NCBI GenBank assembly: GCA_036874045.1
Contig: JAZBRI010000003.1
Span: 19,321,501-19,385,500 of the forward strand
Length of the DNA stretch: 64,000 nt
Direction of reading: 5' to 3'
From: Cymodocea nodosa
Taxonomy: Eukaryota; Streptophyta; Magnoliopsida; Alismatales; Cymodoceaceae
Positions 1 to 10,990 of this stretch are shown in pieces; within the stretch, counting starts at the first letter, position 1, and the number at the start of each line of letters is the position of its first letter. Under the pieces are notes generated by a model, which saw only the letters and a program-made list of their open reading frames with translations, was not told the DNA's origin and made no database searches. Position numbers and translations under genes: made by a program.

Positions 1-1068
1 AATTCAGAAAATACTTCAATACGTCTCTATGTTGAAGAATCCTTTGTAGGTGTTCTTGCTAATCTTTTAGTGTTAGGAGAACGAATCCATGTGCTCATAA
101 ACTCTTAACATAAAGTAAACTAACAGAAGATTAATTACATACTAGTCTGAAGCTTTATACTTAGTAAATAGTTGTTGATGGATGAAGTTAAATCAACTAC
201 TTCTCCTTCTAGTTCCCCAATGAAGTTCCTTTTCTTTCAAAAGTGCTGGTAACTCATAAATAACATTTTGTTCTATATTTATAATGCACGTCCATAAAAG
301 AGATGAATCTCGTTGCAGGAACGTATCTTATAACGTGTAGTGCGGTTCCTATTTTTATGGGTACGTGTGTCACTTCTAATTTCAAATTTTAATAACCGCT
401 AGATCTACGAAGTTTCATTCGTGGCTAAAAGAATAACCGTTTAGCTTAATTCACGAACTAACCTCATTGAGTTATAGTTAACTCAATGGGCAAGCTTCAA
501 TTACTGTTGCTAACTCCACGAACTAACTTCGTTGAGTTATAGATAACTCATCAGAGTGACCTTATATTATATTATTAAGCTCATGGAGTTAAGGTTAACT
601 CAACCAACTTACTTCGTTGAGTTAACACTTAGCAACTTCTAAGCTTATTTCTTGTATTAACTTATATATATATATATATTTTTCTCTCCTACATTCTGTT
701 AACTTAAATAAAGTTAAGTACATGTCATTAAACTCATTTGAATCTGAACATTATATAAATATTTAACTTACAGTTCATTTCATATTATGTAGAATTTATA
801 TTTTACTTTGCAGCATGTAGATATTTTCAGCATTAACTAGTTATCTTGCATTTAATCCTGTCATTTATAAAATTTATAAATCTTTTAAACAGTTTTGCAC
901 ATTGTTCAAACAGTTATATAATATTCAAGATAATCCATCCATTACATCATTCTCCGATACTAATACAAAAACATCTGAAAAACTTACATTCATTTATATG
1001 AATAATTTACATTACAATCAATCAGATATTTTTCATACAAATATAAATAAGTAGACGAACAATACAAT
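1..1068 (-). other. Non-coding 3' region of Athila-like element C1
   Basis: No coding sequence is seen here. The stretch lies downstream of the C1 accessory ORF (minus sense), where 3' UTR, polypurine tract and 3' LTR would be expected, but I could not place an LTR edge. It has a perfect 10-bp inverted repeat at 465-488 (CATTGAGTTA, 4-nt spacer, TAACTCAATG), related half-sites near 530 and 600, and a short (TA)n run near 665-680. Confidence 0.45.
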
Positions 1069-3324
1069 TTAATCCTTTCTCCTAAGTTCATCTACTTCCT
1101 TCTAGAGTCTTTCTACTTGTTGCTCTAATTGGTTAATCCTTTCTATAGCTCCTGTAACTCCTCCAGAAGGTTCAGCAATCTTTGCAATCGCATAATTTCT
1201 ATACTCTTTCACTGAAATGGTTCTAGATCTTATCCTTTTGGATGCCCATTTAGTGAAATCGATATAGTCCACCATCAGTAGTGGAATCAGATCTCCATAA
1301 AATAATTTCTTCTTCATTGTTCTCAGCTTGGAGATAAAAACTACAGACCAATTTATCTGAATTCTGTTTACAACTGCATATGTGGCCCATTTGACAAATT
1401 GACTCAGTTCTATATCATGGCCTTATCGTTGGTAGACATTCTTAATGAAAATGTTAGCTATCATGTGTGCTTTACCATTTAATTGCTTTAGTCTATTTAA
1501 TAATGGCACACTAGGATTGATAGCTAAACAATCCTTTATGGTCTGTTCTATCCACTCGACTGCAGTTGTGCTTTCCAGAATTTCTAGTCTTTCATTTTTC
1601 AATCTTAGAATGTTGTGGAAAAGCTCTAGTGTTATCTGTACATCAGCTTCCTCCATATTAGAAATTAATCCTCCTTCTCCTTCTCTTAAGTTTACATAAA
1701 AGTATGGTACTAGATTTTCATATACTACATGCCCTCTTTTTTGAGAAATAAACAGTAGTAGACCTTGGAAGTCAAATAAATCTTTAATTTCTTGCATTCC
1801 GTCCCAATTTACTGGTCTACTATAAATGATGTCACAACCCCTTATCTCTTGGTATTTATTATAAGCTTTCTAACTCCAAAAGTGTACTTCATTTAGAACT
1901 ATTGTTTTAGTCGGGTTAGGAATGTGAATTTGTTGCTCTAGAGGGGTTTGTTCTTAAACTTCCTCTTCCATATGCTGAACTTGAACTGATTGAAAATGCT
2001 CCGTAAATTCCTTTATTTTTGCTTCTGCTTTTGTCTGTGGTGGTGAACCAGCAGAACTCTCCACTTTGTCTTGAATATTGTCCAAAATTTGCTGAAGAGT
2101 TCTTTGCTCTTCAGTGGAATCTGTCGAGTCATCTCTTTCCATATGTAATTGTTCAGCTTCTTCTTCATTTTCTTGTTTTTCTTCTTCCTCCTAACTATCA
2201 ATCTACAATGTCATTATTCTTTCTAATTCTGTGGCAGATTGGGATGGAGTTACGAGCAAATCAGCTTCTACCCTAATTTCTGTTTCTTCTTCTTGTATAG
2301 GCTGCAGACTAGTTTTAGCATGTTTTTCTTCTTCTCTTTGCTCTTGCTACTACTGCTCCTACTCCTCTACAGAATCGGATAGCAGGTTTACAAAAATCAG
2401 CTCTATAGGCCCTATTGATCTTGGTATTTTAGATTTAATCTCCTCTTGATATTCAAGCACTATCTCTTTTCCTTTCCTTCTTCTGATTAATTGTGTCTGA
2501 TCTTCCTCTTCTTCTTCTGAGATTAAATCTACAAAAATGGGCTCTACAGGCCTTTGAGCCACAAGTACTGGCTCTTCTTGTTTAACTCTTTCCATAATTA
2601 CTAGTCTAGAAGGACCAGCTTCATCTCCTTTTGCAGCAGGTCTGGTAGTAGCTTCATGATGCTGTTCCACTTTGATTTTATATTAAGCTTTCAACTTTTC
2701 TACAACTCTCTTTTTGCACCGTGCATCAAACACCAAATGTGCTATAGCTACTGCCAATTCTTCTAGTTCTCCTTGGTCTTTTCCTATTTGAACTAGTTCT
2801 TGAAATTCTCTTCTTTCTTCCTTAGTAGAAGGCCCCAAAATTGCTGCTTGTTCTAATGACCTTAGTGGTGGAACTGAAGGTCCTGGTTGTTGTTCCTCAG
2901 GAACAGGTCTTTCAACAGTTGGCTCCTCTTGTTCTTCAGTTGCTTGTTTCCTTTGTTGCTCCCACCTAATTTCTCCCCTTGCACAACCAATAATGTGCCT
3001 TTTAAACCAGAGGCGGGACTTATGTTGGATTAGTTCTAGGGCAACTTCGTTATTTGTCCTATTTCTTCTCTCTCTACTTATTGAAACTTTCGTAGCAACT
3101 TTGATTCTAGTTTCCATTATCTGAGGTATTTGTATACCCAAATCTACTAACACTTTCCTCCAATAGAAAAGGTCAGATTCTACCTTTTGTAACTCTTTTT
3201 CCCTCGTCGTATACCTGATTTTCTGCCTCATGTGCCATTCCTCTGAATCTTTAAGAAATTCTGATGTGTCAACTACATTTTCCCAGAACTCAGGTGCCAT
3301 CTTCCTCATCGTAGAGTTACACAA
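1069..3324 (-). pseudogene. Accessory 3' ORF (aORF) of C1, degraded
   Basis: Function is unknown. The C-terminal half, with segments such as DLFDFQGLLLFIS and RIQINWSVVFISKL...KKLFYGD, aligns by eye with the aORFs of B1, B2 and D1 (DLFEYQGLIQFL; RIQINWFDVFISQL...SKLFYGD). It resembles what is annotated as 'putative plant transposon protein' (PF20167-like, related to ATHILA ORF-1); that assignment is from memory. The N-terminal ~200 residues form a charged helical region, followed by a Glu/Pro-rich low-complexity middle and a coiled-coil tail (QLEQQVERL, a TAG, then KEVDELRRKD). Several frameshifts and stops split it into four blocks. The start could be codon 3324 or 3300 (MAPEFW). It follows integrase, the env position of Athila elements. 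Confidence 0.7.
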
Positions 3325-3440
3325 CGGAATGGAATCTCTCTGATCTCTACTGTTCTAAGTTCTAAATGATTCTATGGATAATGCCCCCAAACCCTAGGTT
3401 TAGTATAAATAAGCCCTAAATTTAGGCAAGTAATCGGGTC
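3325..3440 (-). promoter_or_regulatory. Candidate promoter of C1 aORF (TATA-like + telo-box)
   Basis: On the minus strand a TATTTATA-like box (3403-3412) lies about 80-110 bp upstream of the two candidate start codons. Between it and the ORF is TAGGGTTT, the complement of the telo-box AAACCCTA at 3389-3396 on the plus strand. The same pairing of boxes occurs upstream of the aORFs of B1, B2 and D1. Promoter activity is inferred. Confidence 0.45.
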
Positions 3441-4038
3441 ACTTCTCACGCAAAACTCTTGCTCTCATCTATGGAACTACGGTTAACTCCATGGACTTAG
3501 TCCGTGGACTTAACTACAATACTCCATTGAGTTAGAGTTAACTCAACGGGGTAAATTTGTTAACTTATCCTAGACTCAATGGAGTAATTCGTTGAGTTAT
3601 GTGTAACTCAACGGACTTCCCGTAAAGTTATATCTAATAAAAATGTATATAATAATAATTTTTACTTCAGTCAAGATCGAAGAATTTCTGGTCTAGCCGA
3701 TCTTATTTTTTCAACACTTTAAAATTTTTCGGTCAAACTGTTATATTCCTCGGTTGAACCTAAATTACATATATATTTTTCTTTCTCTTTTTCCTATCGG
3801 TTGAACTGATACTATACTTCGGTAACACCAACATTAAACTAAATATAATATAAATATCTTTTTATATTTTTGTGTTTCAGTCAGACCGATGGATCCTATC
3901 GGTTAAATCGCAACAAATTTTTTTCTTTTTAAAATATATTTTTGTAAAACCGATAATTCCTTTCAATTTAATCGTGATTATATTTAAATAAGGTTTTTTT
4001 TTTTATACTCAGAAAATTTCTTACTAAGTGGACCTCGA
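3441..4038. other. Spacer between INT and aORF with two short-motif arrays
   Basis: There are no genes. At 3480-3620, GTTGAGTTA/TAACTCAACG half-sites recur, including an 8-bp inverted repeat around 3531-3550. At 3660-3960 a different motif family around CGGTTGAACTGAT or its variants (CGGTCAAACTG, CGGTTAAATCG) repeats about every 50-60 bp. Confidence 0.5.
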
Positions 4039-4850
4039 TTAATCCTCTACTCTTACTTCTATAATTCCAAAGGAACTTTTTGGTATTTTCAAAATAGGCT
4101 TAAGTCTTTGTCCATTTACTTTAAATATATTTTGATTCTTAGTATTTTCAATTTCAATAACTCCATAGGGATAAATATTTCCAACTACGTAAGGTCCTGC
4201 CCATCTAGATCTTAATTTTTCTAGATGGTTATGGAGTCTAGTCATGTAAAGATATACTTCTTGTCCTATTTCAAAGGTTTTTGGAATAATTTTCCTATCA
4301 TGCCAGAACTTCATTTTCTCTTTTTCTCTTACAGTTTTTGAATAAGCTTCACTCCTAAATTCTTCTAATTCAATCAATTGTATTTTCCTATTTTCAACAA
4401 CTTGATTTAAATTAGTGTTCAGAGTTTTTAATGCCCAATAAGCTTTATGTTCAATTTCAGTTGGTAAATGACAACTTTTTCCATATACTAGTCTAAAAGG
4501 TGATATACCTAAACTTGTCTTATAAGTAGTTCTATAAGCTCAAAGTGCATCTATCAATCTATTAGCCCAATCTATTCTAGTAGGATTTACTACTTTTTCT
4601 AAGATTAACTTGATTTGTTTGTTTGCAATTTCTACTTGTCCACTAGTTTGCGGATGATATGATGTTGCAATTTTGTGGTTTACTCCATATTTCTTCATTA
4701 AGGCTTCAAAACTTCTATTATAGAAATGAGTTCCTCTATCATTGATAATAGCTTTAGGTATCCCAAATCTGGTAAATATATTGGTTATTATAAATTGTAT
4801 TACCACTTTGTTGTCATTAGTTTTTGTAGGAATAGCTTCTAACAAAGGAA
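4039..4850 (-). pseudogene. Ty3/gypsy (Athila-like) integrase, C-terminal part of pol
   Basis: This is a retroelement integrase remnant that would have inserted element cDNA in the nucleus. Visible are the core segment FGIPKAIINDRGTHF, the YHPQTSGQVE motif, and the Athila/Tat-type C-terminal block GQEVYLYMTRL...LEKLRSRWAGPYVV ending VNGQRLKPI. Two reading frames (4845-4540, 4377-4039) are separated by a frameshifted stretch. The N-terminal zinc finger and first catalytic Asp are missing because the sequence fuses directly to gag at about 4850. Family assignment is firm; it is a pseudogene. Confidence 0.85.
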
Positions 4851-5900
4851 TTTAGCATAAAGTGGCATTTTATTTTTTGCAATAAATCTAACAAAGGAAT
4901 GTTAACTTGTACTTTTTCAAAAATCTCTCTAATTTTTTCTTGTTTTTCAGGAAATGTTTGTTGTAATCTTTTAGGATAGGGTGCTAATAATTATGATTTA
5001 AAAGATTCTTTTTCTTTCATTTGATTTGTTTGATCATTTCTAGTCTCATTTGTAGATTCAAATTTTTCTTTATTGATTTCTATATTTTCAGATATTACAT
5101 TTTCATTATCATTTTGGTTTTTGTTCTTATCCACCTTCATATTGTTTTTATTTTGAATTCTTGATGGTATATCAGTTCCAGATCTTAATGTTATACATAC
5201 ATCTTCCAGATTTTCGTTACTTTCTTGATGTTCTTGTATGTCATTTTTGTGATTATGATCTTCAATTGTTTTTAGTCTTAAATTTCACTCTTTAAATTCT
5301 CTTGCATTAGTATTTTCTTTTGTTTGTATGTCTTGCAAATTATGTAAATCTATAACATTATAATTTTCATTTGTGTTGTCTTGTTGCATAACTTGTAGTT
5401 TCATTGTATATTCGTCCAATGCTTTTAGTTTTCTTTCCAGATCATCTAATCTCATTGCATTCAATTTTTGATCAATTTTCATTATGGTTTTTTTAGTTTC
5501 GTAAATGATATCAATTTTAGGTTCTAAATATGCTTACTTATAATTTAATTGGTTGACTTCTTGTTGTTGACACATAAATTGTTCCAATTTGTCCATGTTT
5601 TGCTCTATGCTACGCTCTAGTCTATCATATCTATCCCAAACTTCCTTGTCTCTCAACATGTTACACATTCTAAGCTGACCATTAGTTGGGTAAACCATTG
5701 GATTCTCATACTCAGATCTATTATAGTGAAGATAATTCATTTGTTGTTCATGTGATCTAACCATCTGCAATTGTTTCAATTTCAAACAATCAGAAATGTC
5801 GTGACCTTCCAAATTGCAGAATTCACATATGCTAATTACAGGTTTCAGAAATCTTTTTAGCATCAGCATATGCCATATTCTCCATTATAGAAGAAAACAC
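4851..5900 (-). pseudogene. Ty3/gypsy (Athila-like) Gag, truncated
   Basis: This is a capsid/nucleocapsid remnant. A single zinc knuckle (CEFCNLEGHDISDC) is followed by a Gln/Asn-rich coil, then CITLRSGTDIP and APYPKRLQQTFPEK...VNIPLLDLLQK, the hallmark C-terminal Gag blocks of Athila elements. An upstream piece (MAYADAKKIS) is out of frame. Most of the N-terminal capsid is missing, since the primer binding site lies only ~60 bp upstream. At the 3' end the YAKFL segment runs straight into integrase, so PR, RT and RNase H are deleted. Confidence 0.8.
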
Positions 5901-5954
5901 ACAACACTCTTGCTATTAAAACAAAACAACACTTACAGTTGCTTAGCTTCTCAA

Positions 5955-6048
5955 TTCCCTGGCAACAATACCAGAAAAACTTGTTCGGTTGCTTTAGGCG
6001 ACACTAGAGAACTTGTTTGGTTCCCAAGCAACAACACCAAATAACTTG
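5955..6048 (-). repeat. Repeated tRNA-Asp-type primer binding site of C1
   Basis: Three units of 32-33 bp each end in AACTTG (5978-5983, 6010-6015, 6043-6048). Units 1 and 3 contain 18-nt stretches (5956-5973, 6022-6039) that match the complement of the Athila/Tat-type primer binding site (TGGCGCCGTTGCCGGGGA, from memory). All five differences in unit 1 are transitions. Unit 2 is too decayed to call. Unit 3 abuts the LTR and is the likely functional site. Confidence 0.6.
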
Positions 6049-6488
6049 TATTTGTTAACTTCTGTTTTTAACTTGGTTAATTTGTCTTTATGCTTATATC
6101 AATAATTTCTTTTTAGAAGTAAACAAACAACCTTTCACACAAATTAGACATTAATTCCAATTTGTATTTTAACTACAAGTGCACAGTGTATATTGTATTT
6201 GTGTGCAAGTACAGGTCAATCCCATAGAGAATTGAGAAAGAATTGTGTACTATTCCGTTTTTTATATTATACTTAATGTGTTCAGTAATCACTCCGTTGA
6301 GTTATAGTTAACACAACGGACTAAGTTCGTGGAGTTATGGCTAACCCAACGGACTAATCTCGTGGACTTAAGTTAACTCCACGAGCCTATCTTCCCAGTT
6401 TAATACTGCAATTTACAGAGGAATTCGACCAACCATTGGGCGGTTCCACAGATTATAAATAACATCAATTAAGCTATTTAATGCTAGT
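6047..6488 (-). mobile_element. C1 5' LTR, left part (interrupted by D composite)
   Basis: It is homologous along its length to 60436-60902. It continues at 23001-23024 after the D insertion, giving about 466 bp, against 467 bp for the other copy. It carries the imperfect inverted repeat CCGTTGAGTTA/TAACACAACGG (6294-6319) and CTCGTGGACTTA/TAACTCCACGAG (about 6359-6385). Confidence 0.75.
6484..6488. repeat. Target-site duplication CTAGT, left copy of D composite
   Basis: CTAGT precedes the TGTTAGG start of the D LTR and recurs exactly at 22996-23000, just after the last D base. The homologous uninterrupted site in the second C LTR (about 60870-60900) has one TTAGT. Confidence 0.9.
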
Positions 6489-7682
6489 TGTTAGGAATTT
6501 TGTTTTGATGATATATGCTTTATTAAAGTTTTTAAATAAGTCTAAATAATATTCTCTAAGTACAATTGTCACGTAATTAAATGTTAACAGATTATCAAAA
6601 AGTTTCATTTTTATGTCGGATAAGTTAAAGTTTTTCGAAGAGTAAGATTTTCGATAGTTAAACTTTTGGATAATTAACGTTTCATTTTTGTCGAATAGTT
6701 TATGTTAAAAACTCGTATAATTAAGTTATCTACATGTGTGTTTTTAATGTTTTAAGTTGTCACGTGTTTTCCATGTGCGTTTGGTAATGAAAATCGAATA
6801 GTTAGATAACTGTTTAAGTTTTTATATGCATGGATAGATAAGTCTTCGAGTTTTAAAAAATGACTAATGATCAGATAAGTTTGCTATGTTTAGTCACGTG
6901 TTTTGCAAGTGCAAAAACTCAAAGAGTTACAGATAAGTATTCGAGTTTTTACAAGAGTTAAAGGATAAGTGTTTGACTAAATTGAAGACTTAGAAGATAT
7001 TCTACAAAACTCTAAGAAGATAAAGTTTCAGTGAATCTACGAGTGGAGATCGTGGAAATTCAAAATGATAGTGCAGAAAGTGGAAACTCAAAAATATAGT
7101 AATTTGGATTAAAGAAAAAATTAGTATGTGGATTATGGATTATGGATTAAGTGGATGAACATGCTGAACGTGAAGACATAGTTCGACTACTAATAGAGAA
7201 TACGAGCTACATTACAAACAAGTCTAAATATTCAATTTGGATCCCTAACTGAAAAGTTAAGTTTGAATATTCATATCCTGAAAAATTCTCCAACATCAAA
7301 AGAAGTTCGAAATTTCAAGCAATTTCAAAAAAGGAGCAACAAACGTAAAAAGTTTGGAAATTCGACAACTAGAGAAGAAGAGATATAAAAGTTGAGCAAA
7401 GAGAAGGAAAGAAGCTATGTGCATAAAGATCAGGTTTTATACAATTCGAAATTAGTTTTGAATAAGAACTTCATTTTTCTATTTGAATTGTATATCAAAC
7501 ATTACTATATCAAAACCTTCAAGAAGGGAATTGAGCTGAAAAGATATTGTAAATTCTGTCTTTAAAGTTTATAAAGAATAGAATTTCATTTACGAGTGTT
7601 TTGTGCTTTTGTTTTATCTGCTAGTATTTTAATTACTAAAGACACAATTCACCCTCCCTCTTGTGATGTAGACGATCCTACA
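6489..7682 (+). repeat. D 5' LTR
   Basis: It starts TGTTAGG and ends CCTACA, 1194 bp. U5 ends with the CACAATTCACCCTCCCTCTT block also seen in the other copia families. CACGTG boxes lie at 6761-6766 and 6895-6900, among repeated TCGAGTTTTT / GAGTTA motifs. The first ~165 bp differ from the middle LTR at 8 positions by eye. Confidence 0.9.
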
Positions 7683-7684
7683 AC

Positions 7685-7696
7685 TGGTATCAGAAC
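7685..7696 (+). other. D primer binding site (tRNA-iMet type)
   Basis: TGGTATCAGAAC lies two bases after the LTR. It differs from the canonical TGGTATCAGAGC by one G-to-A change. Confidence 0.85.
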
Positions 7697-7741
7697 ATTT
7701 ATTATTGTCCGATTGTCTACACTCTGCTACATCTATTTAAA

Positions 7742-9720
7742 ATGGATAATACTGAAATGTTAGTTATGACTGAAGGACAAACCACTAATTGTCCTCCTAT
7801 ATTCGAAGGTAGCAATTATGGCTACTAGAAATATAGGATGAAAGTATTCTTTCAGTTAATTGATTTCAAACTATGGCATATAATTAGCAATCCTATAGTG
7901 TTAGTTACGACTCCATATAATACTTGGACTTTTGATGAAAAGGAGCGAATGACACTGAATGCTAAAGGTTTAAACATCTTGTTTTGTGCTTTATCTCATG
8001 ATCAATTTAATAAAGTTTCTACATATCAAACTGCATATGAGATATGGCATGCATTAGAAGTTGCCAACGAAGGTACTAACTAGGTCAAGGAATCTAAGAT
8101 TAATATGTTAGTACATAAATATGAGTTTTTTAAAATGCACAAAAATGAATGTATCTCTGATATGTTTTCCCATTTTCTTGAGATTGTAAATTCATTAAAA
8201 TCTTTAGGCAAGAAATTCGAGGAAAAAGACTTGGTAAGAAAGATCCTTAGATCTTTAACTAAAATTTAGGCTCAAAAGACAACATCTATTAAAGAGTCCA
8301 AAGATTTAAATACATATACTCTCGATGATCTCATAGGAAATCTAACAGCCTATGAAGTACAACATTTAGATCCAAAAGGGAAGAATCCTAGAAAGGATCT
8401 AGCTTTTGAGGCTGATAAAGTCTTAGAAGTCACTAGTGATTCTGACAATGATTTACTATTGTTGACCAGAAAATTTAGAAATCTAACTTCAAGTCAGTAA
8501 AGACATTTGGAGATATGGAGAAGAAGTCATTCATGAAAGACAAAATCATATGCTACAAGTATAACAGACCAGGTCACTTTCAAACTAATTGTTTGCTCAA
8601 CAAAGATAAGAAGAATTTGAGGAGTAAGAAATTCAGAAAGAGAAGGGCACTTAAAGTGACATGGGATGACTCTTCAACTTCACAAAGTGAAGAAACAAAG
8701 GATTCAACATCAGACAATGAATCCTCATCAACATTAGATTTAGAAGAAAATCTAGCAAACATATGCTTCATGGAAAAATCTAGTGAGGTATCCTTTGATC
8801 AAAATGCTAGTTTTGATAGTTTTGATGGATTACTTGTTGAATACAATAAATTGGCTAGAAAATATAAGAAAGTAAAAATAGATGGAAAGAACACTAGGAA
8901 AATGCTAGATGAATCTGAAGATAAGATTGATTTTCTGAACTCTACGTTGAATAAATTTAAAGAAGAAAATCAAAGGCATGCATAGGAAATTTTAAAGTTT
9001 ACTGCAATAGAAAGAAAATTGCATGCTAATTGTGAAAATTTAATTGTTAATAAGAAGCAAATGATTTGTGAAATTGAAAAACTGAAACTGACTATTATTG
9101 ATTTAAATTCAGAAATTGATATGTTAAAGATTAAGGTCTGCGATCAAAAGGTTATATTAAGTAAATGGAATAATAGTCAAACTATAACAAATGAACTTAG
9201 TAGAAAAATATTAAATGTAGAAAAACATGGTATTGGCTTACACGATGCATCTTCTGAAAATTATATATTGCATGATGGTACTGCTAAAAATAATGTCTTT
9301 ATTTCCAGTACTAAGAATAGTAAGAGAAAAACTATTCCGTGTGTAATTAAAAAGGGAGATAAATATGTGCAAATTGACAAAATGCAACATATAAATAATA
9401 GCACACGATGCAAGAATTTCAAAAGAAATTTTTAGAAAAATCAAGCTAAGACATTTGAGAATCTTAATATTTTTTATTAGTTTTCTTTATATTTAAAAAA
9501 TATTGGATATTGGAATCAACAATCAAATAATGTTAGAAATGAAAATTTCAACTTTGGTTTACAAAGAGATAAATTTTCTGATGATTATAACACTAAGAGA
9601 AATAAATGCAAGAATAATTATCAGAAAATAGATATGTTGAAGTTTAAAAATATTGATTATTTTGATATGACTCTCTAAAATTCTTGGACCCACTCAAAAA
9701 TGGGTTCCAAGAGATAAAAT
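7742..9720 (+). pseudogene. D1 Gag polyprotein, degraded
   Basis: This is a copia capsid/nucleocapsid remnant. From the ATG at 7742 comes a UBN2-like Gag core (PPIFEGSNYG, YNTWTFDEKE, LNILFCALSHDQFNKVS, YEIWHALE), then a CCHC knuckle (CYKYNRPGHFQTNC; the second Cys is now Tyr), an acidic Ser-rich segment, and a long coiled-coil (roughly 8800-9200) before protease. In-frame TAG occurs at 7826 (Trp in relatives) and 8081 (the D2 copy has CAG), with further TAGs near 8268 and 8981 shared with D2. A 16-bp deletion near 8487 relative to D2 shifts the frame. Confidence 0.85.
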
Positions 9721-9749
9721 CTCTTCTTGACTATTTTGTAGGTACACAA

Positions 9750-10990
9750 ATCAAAATGAATAATGCATAGTGGAGCATCCAACCACATGACTAGAGATAT
9801 ACAATTACTTACAGAAGTAACAAAGACCAAGAACGAACAAGTTACCTTTAGAAATAAAAGCAAAACAAATATCCTTGGGTCTGGCAAGGTTCAGGTAACT
9901 GAGAAATGCTTTATAAATGATGTCTTATTAGTGGAAAACTTAGGTTTTAATTTATTAAGTGTTCCTGTTTTATTGAAGTTTTATAGAGTAATTTTTGAAA
10001 AAGATTCCTGTAAAATTATGGACATGTCTACAAACAAAATTTTATTCACTGCATATAAGAAAGGATCCATTTGTATTCTGAATTTGCCTTTTGATATTAT
10101 TAAAGACAATGCTTGCTTAATTGCAAATTCGAATGAAGTTATTTTATGGCATAGAAGGCTAGGACACTCAAACTTAAAATTATTACAAAAGCTGTCTAAA
10201 AAGAATCTAGTTAGAGGTTTACCTAGTATTAAGTACTCAAAAGAGTTTATGTGTGATGCATGTCAACTAGGTAAATTACATAAAACATCCTTTAAAAGTT
10301 TAAATGAAATAACAAGCAAAGAGTATTAGAACTAGTGCATATGAATTTATTTGGACCTACTAGGACAACTAGTCTAGGAGGTAAACATTATGCTTTTGTA
10401 CTAGTTGATGACTATTCTAGATTTACTTGGGTCTATTTTCTAGCTAATAAAACTGAAATTGTTGAAATATTTAAGATATTCTGTAATAAAGTTTAGAATT
10501 AGCAAAATGTTAAAATTCCAAAACTTAGGAGTGATCATAGTATAGAATTTGATAATGATCAAATGGACACCTTTTGTGAAGAATTAGGCATAGATCATAG
10601 GTACTCATTTCCAAGAGCTCCTTTATAAAATGGGATAGTAGAACGTAAAAATAGATCACTTCAGTAAATGTCCAAAACCATGTTAAATGAGAATAAGCTA
10701 CCTCTATCTCTCTAGGTAGAAGCAGTTCATACAACATGCTATGTTATAAATAGAGTACATCTAAGACCAATTTTAGATAAAACTCCTTATGAGATATGGT
10801 ATAATAAGGTTCCCAAAATAAGTTATTTAAAACCCTTTGGCTATAATTGTTTTATTTTAAACACTAAGGTATGAAGAGACAAATTTAGAGCCAAATCAGA
10901 TGAGGGTATTTTTGTTGGTTATTCCATTAGAAGTAAGGCATATAGAGTTTATAACAATTCAACAAAAACCATTGAGGAAACCCTACATGT
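9750..10990 (+). pseudogene. D1 protease and integrase
   Basis: The aspartic protease motif is decayed (HSGASNHM where family B has DSGASSHM), followed by LGFNLLSV. The GAG-pre-integrase domain keeps HRRLGH and CDACQLGK, so the HHCC zinc finger is complete. The integrase core follows with LVDDYSRFTWVYFL, RSDH..EFDN and SFPRAP..NGIVERKNRSL, then KPFGYNCFIL and DEGIFVGYS. Stops at about 10327, 10494, 10500, 10626, 10665 and 10714 break it; most are TAG or TAA at codons that are Gln, Trp or Glu in B2. Confidence 0.85.

Noticed and set aside
3389-3396. AAACCCTA copies as interstitial telomere repeats
   Set aside because: Single copies, not tandem, always near the aORF start; a telo-box promoter element fits better.
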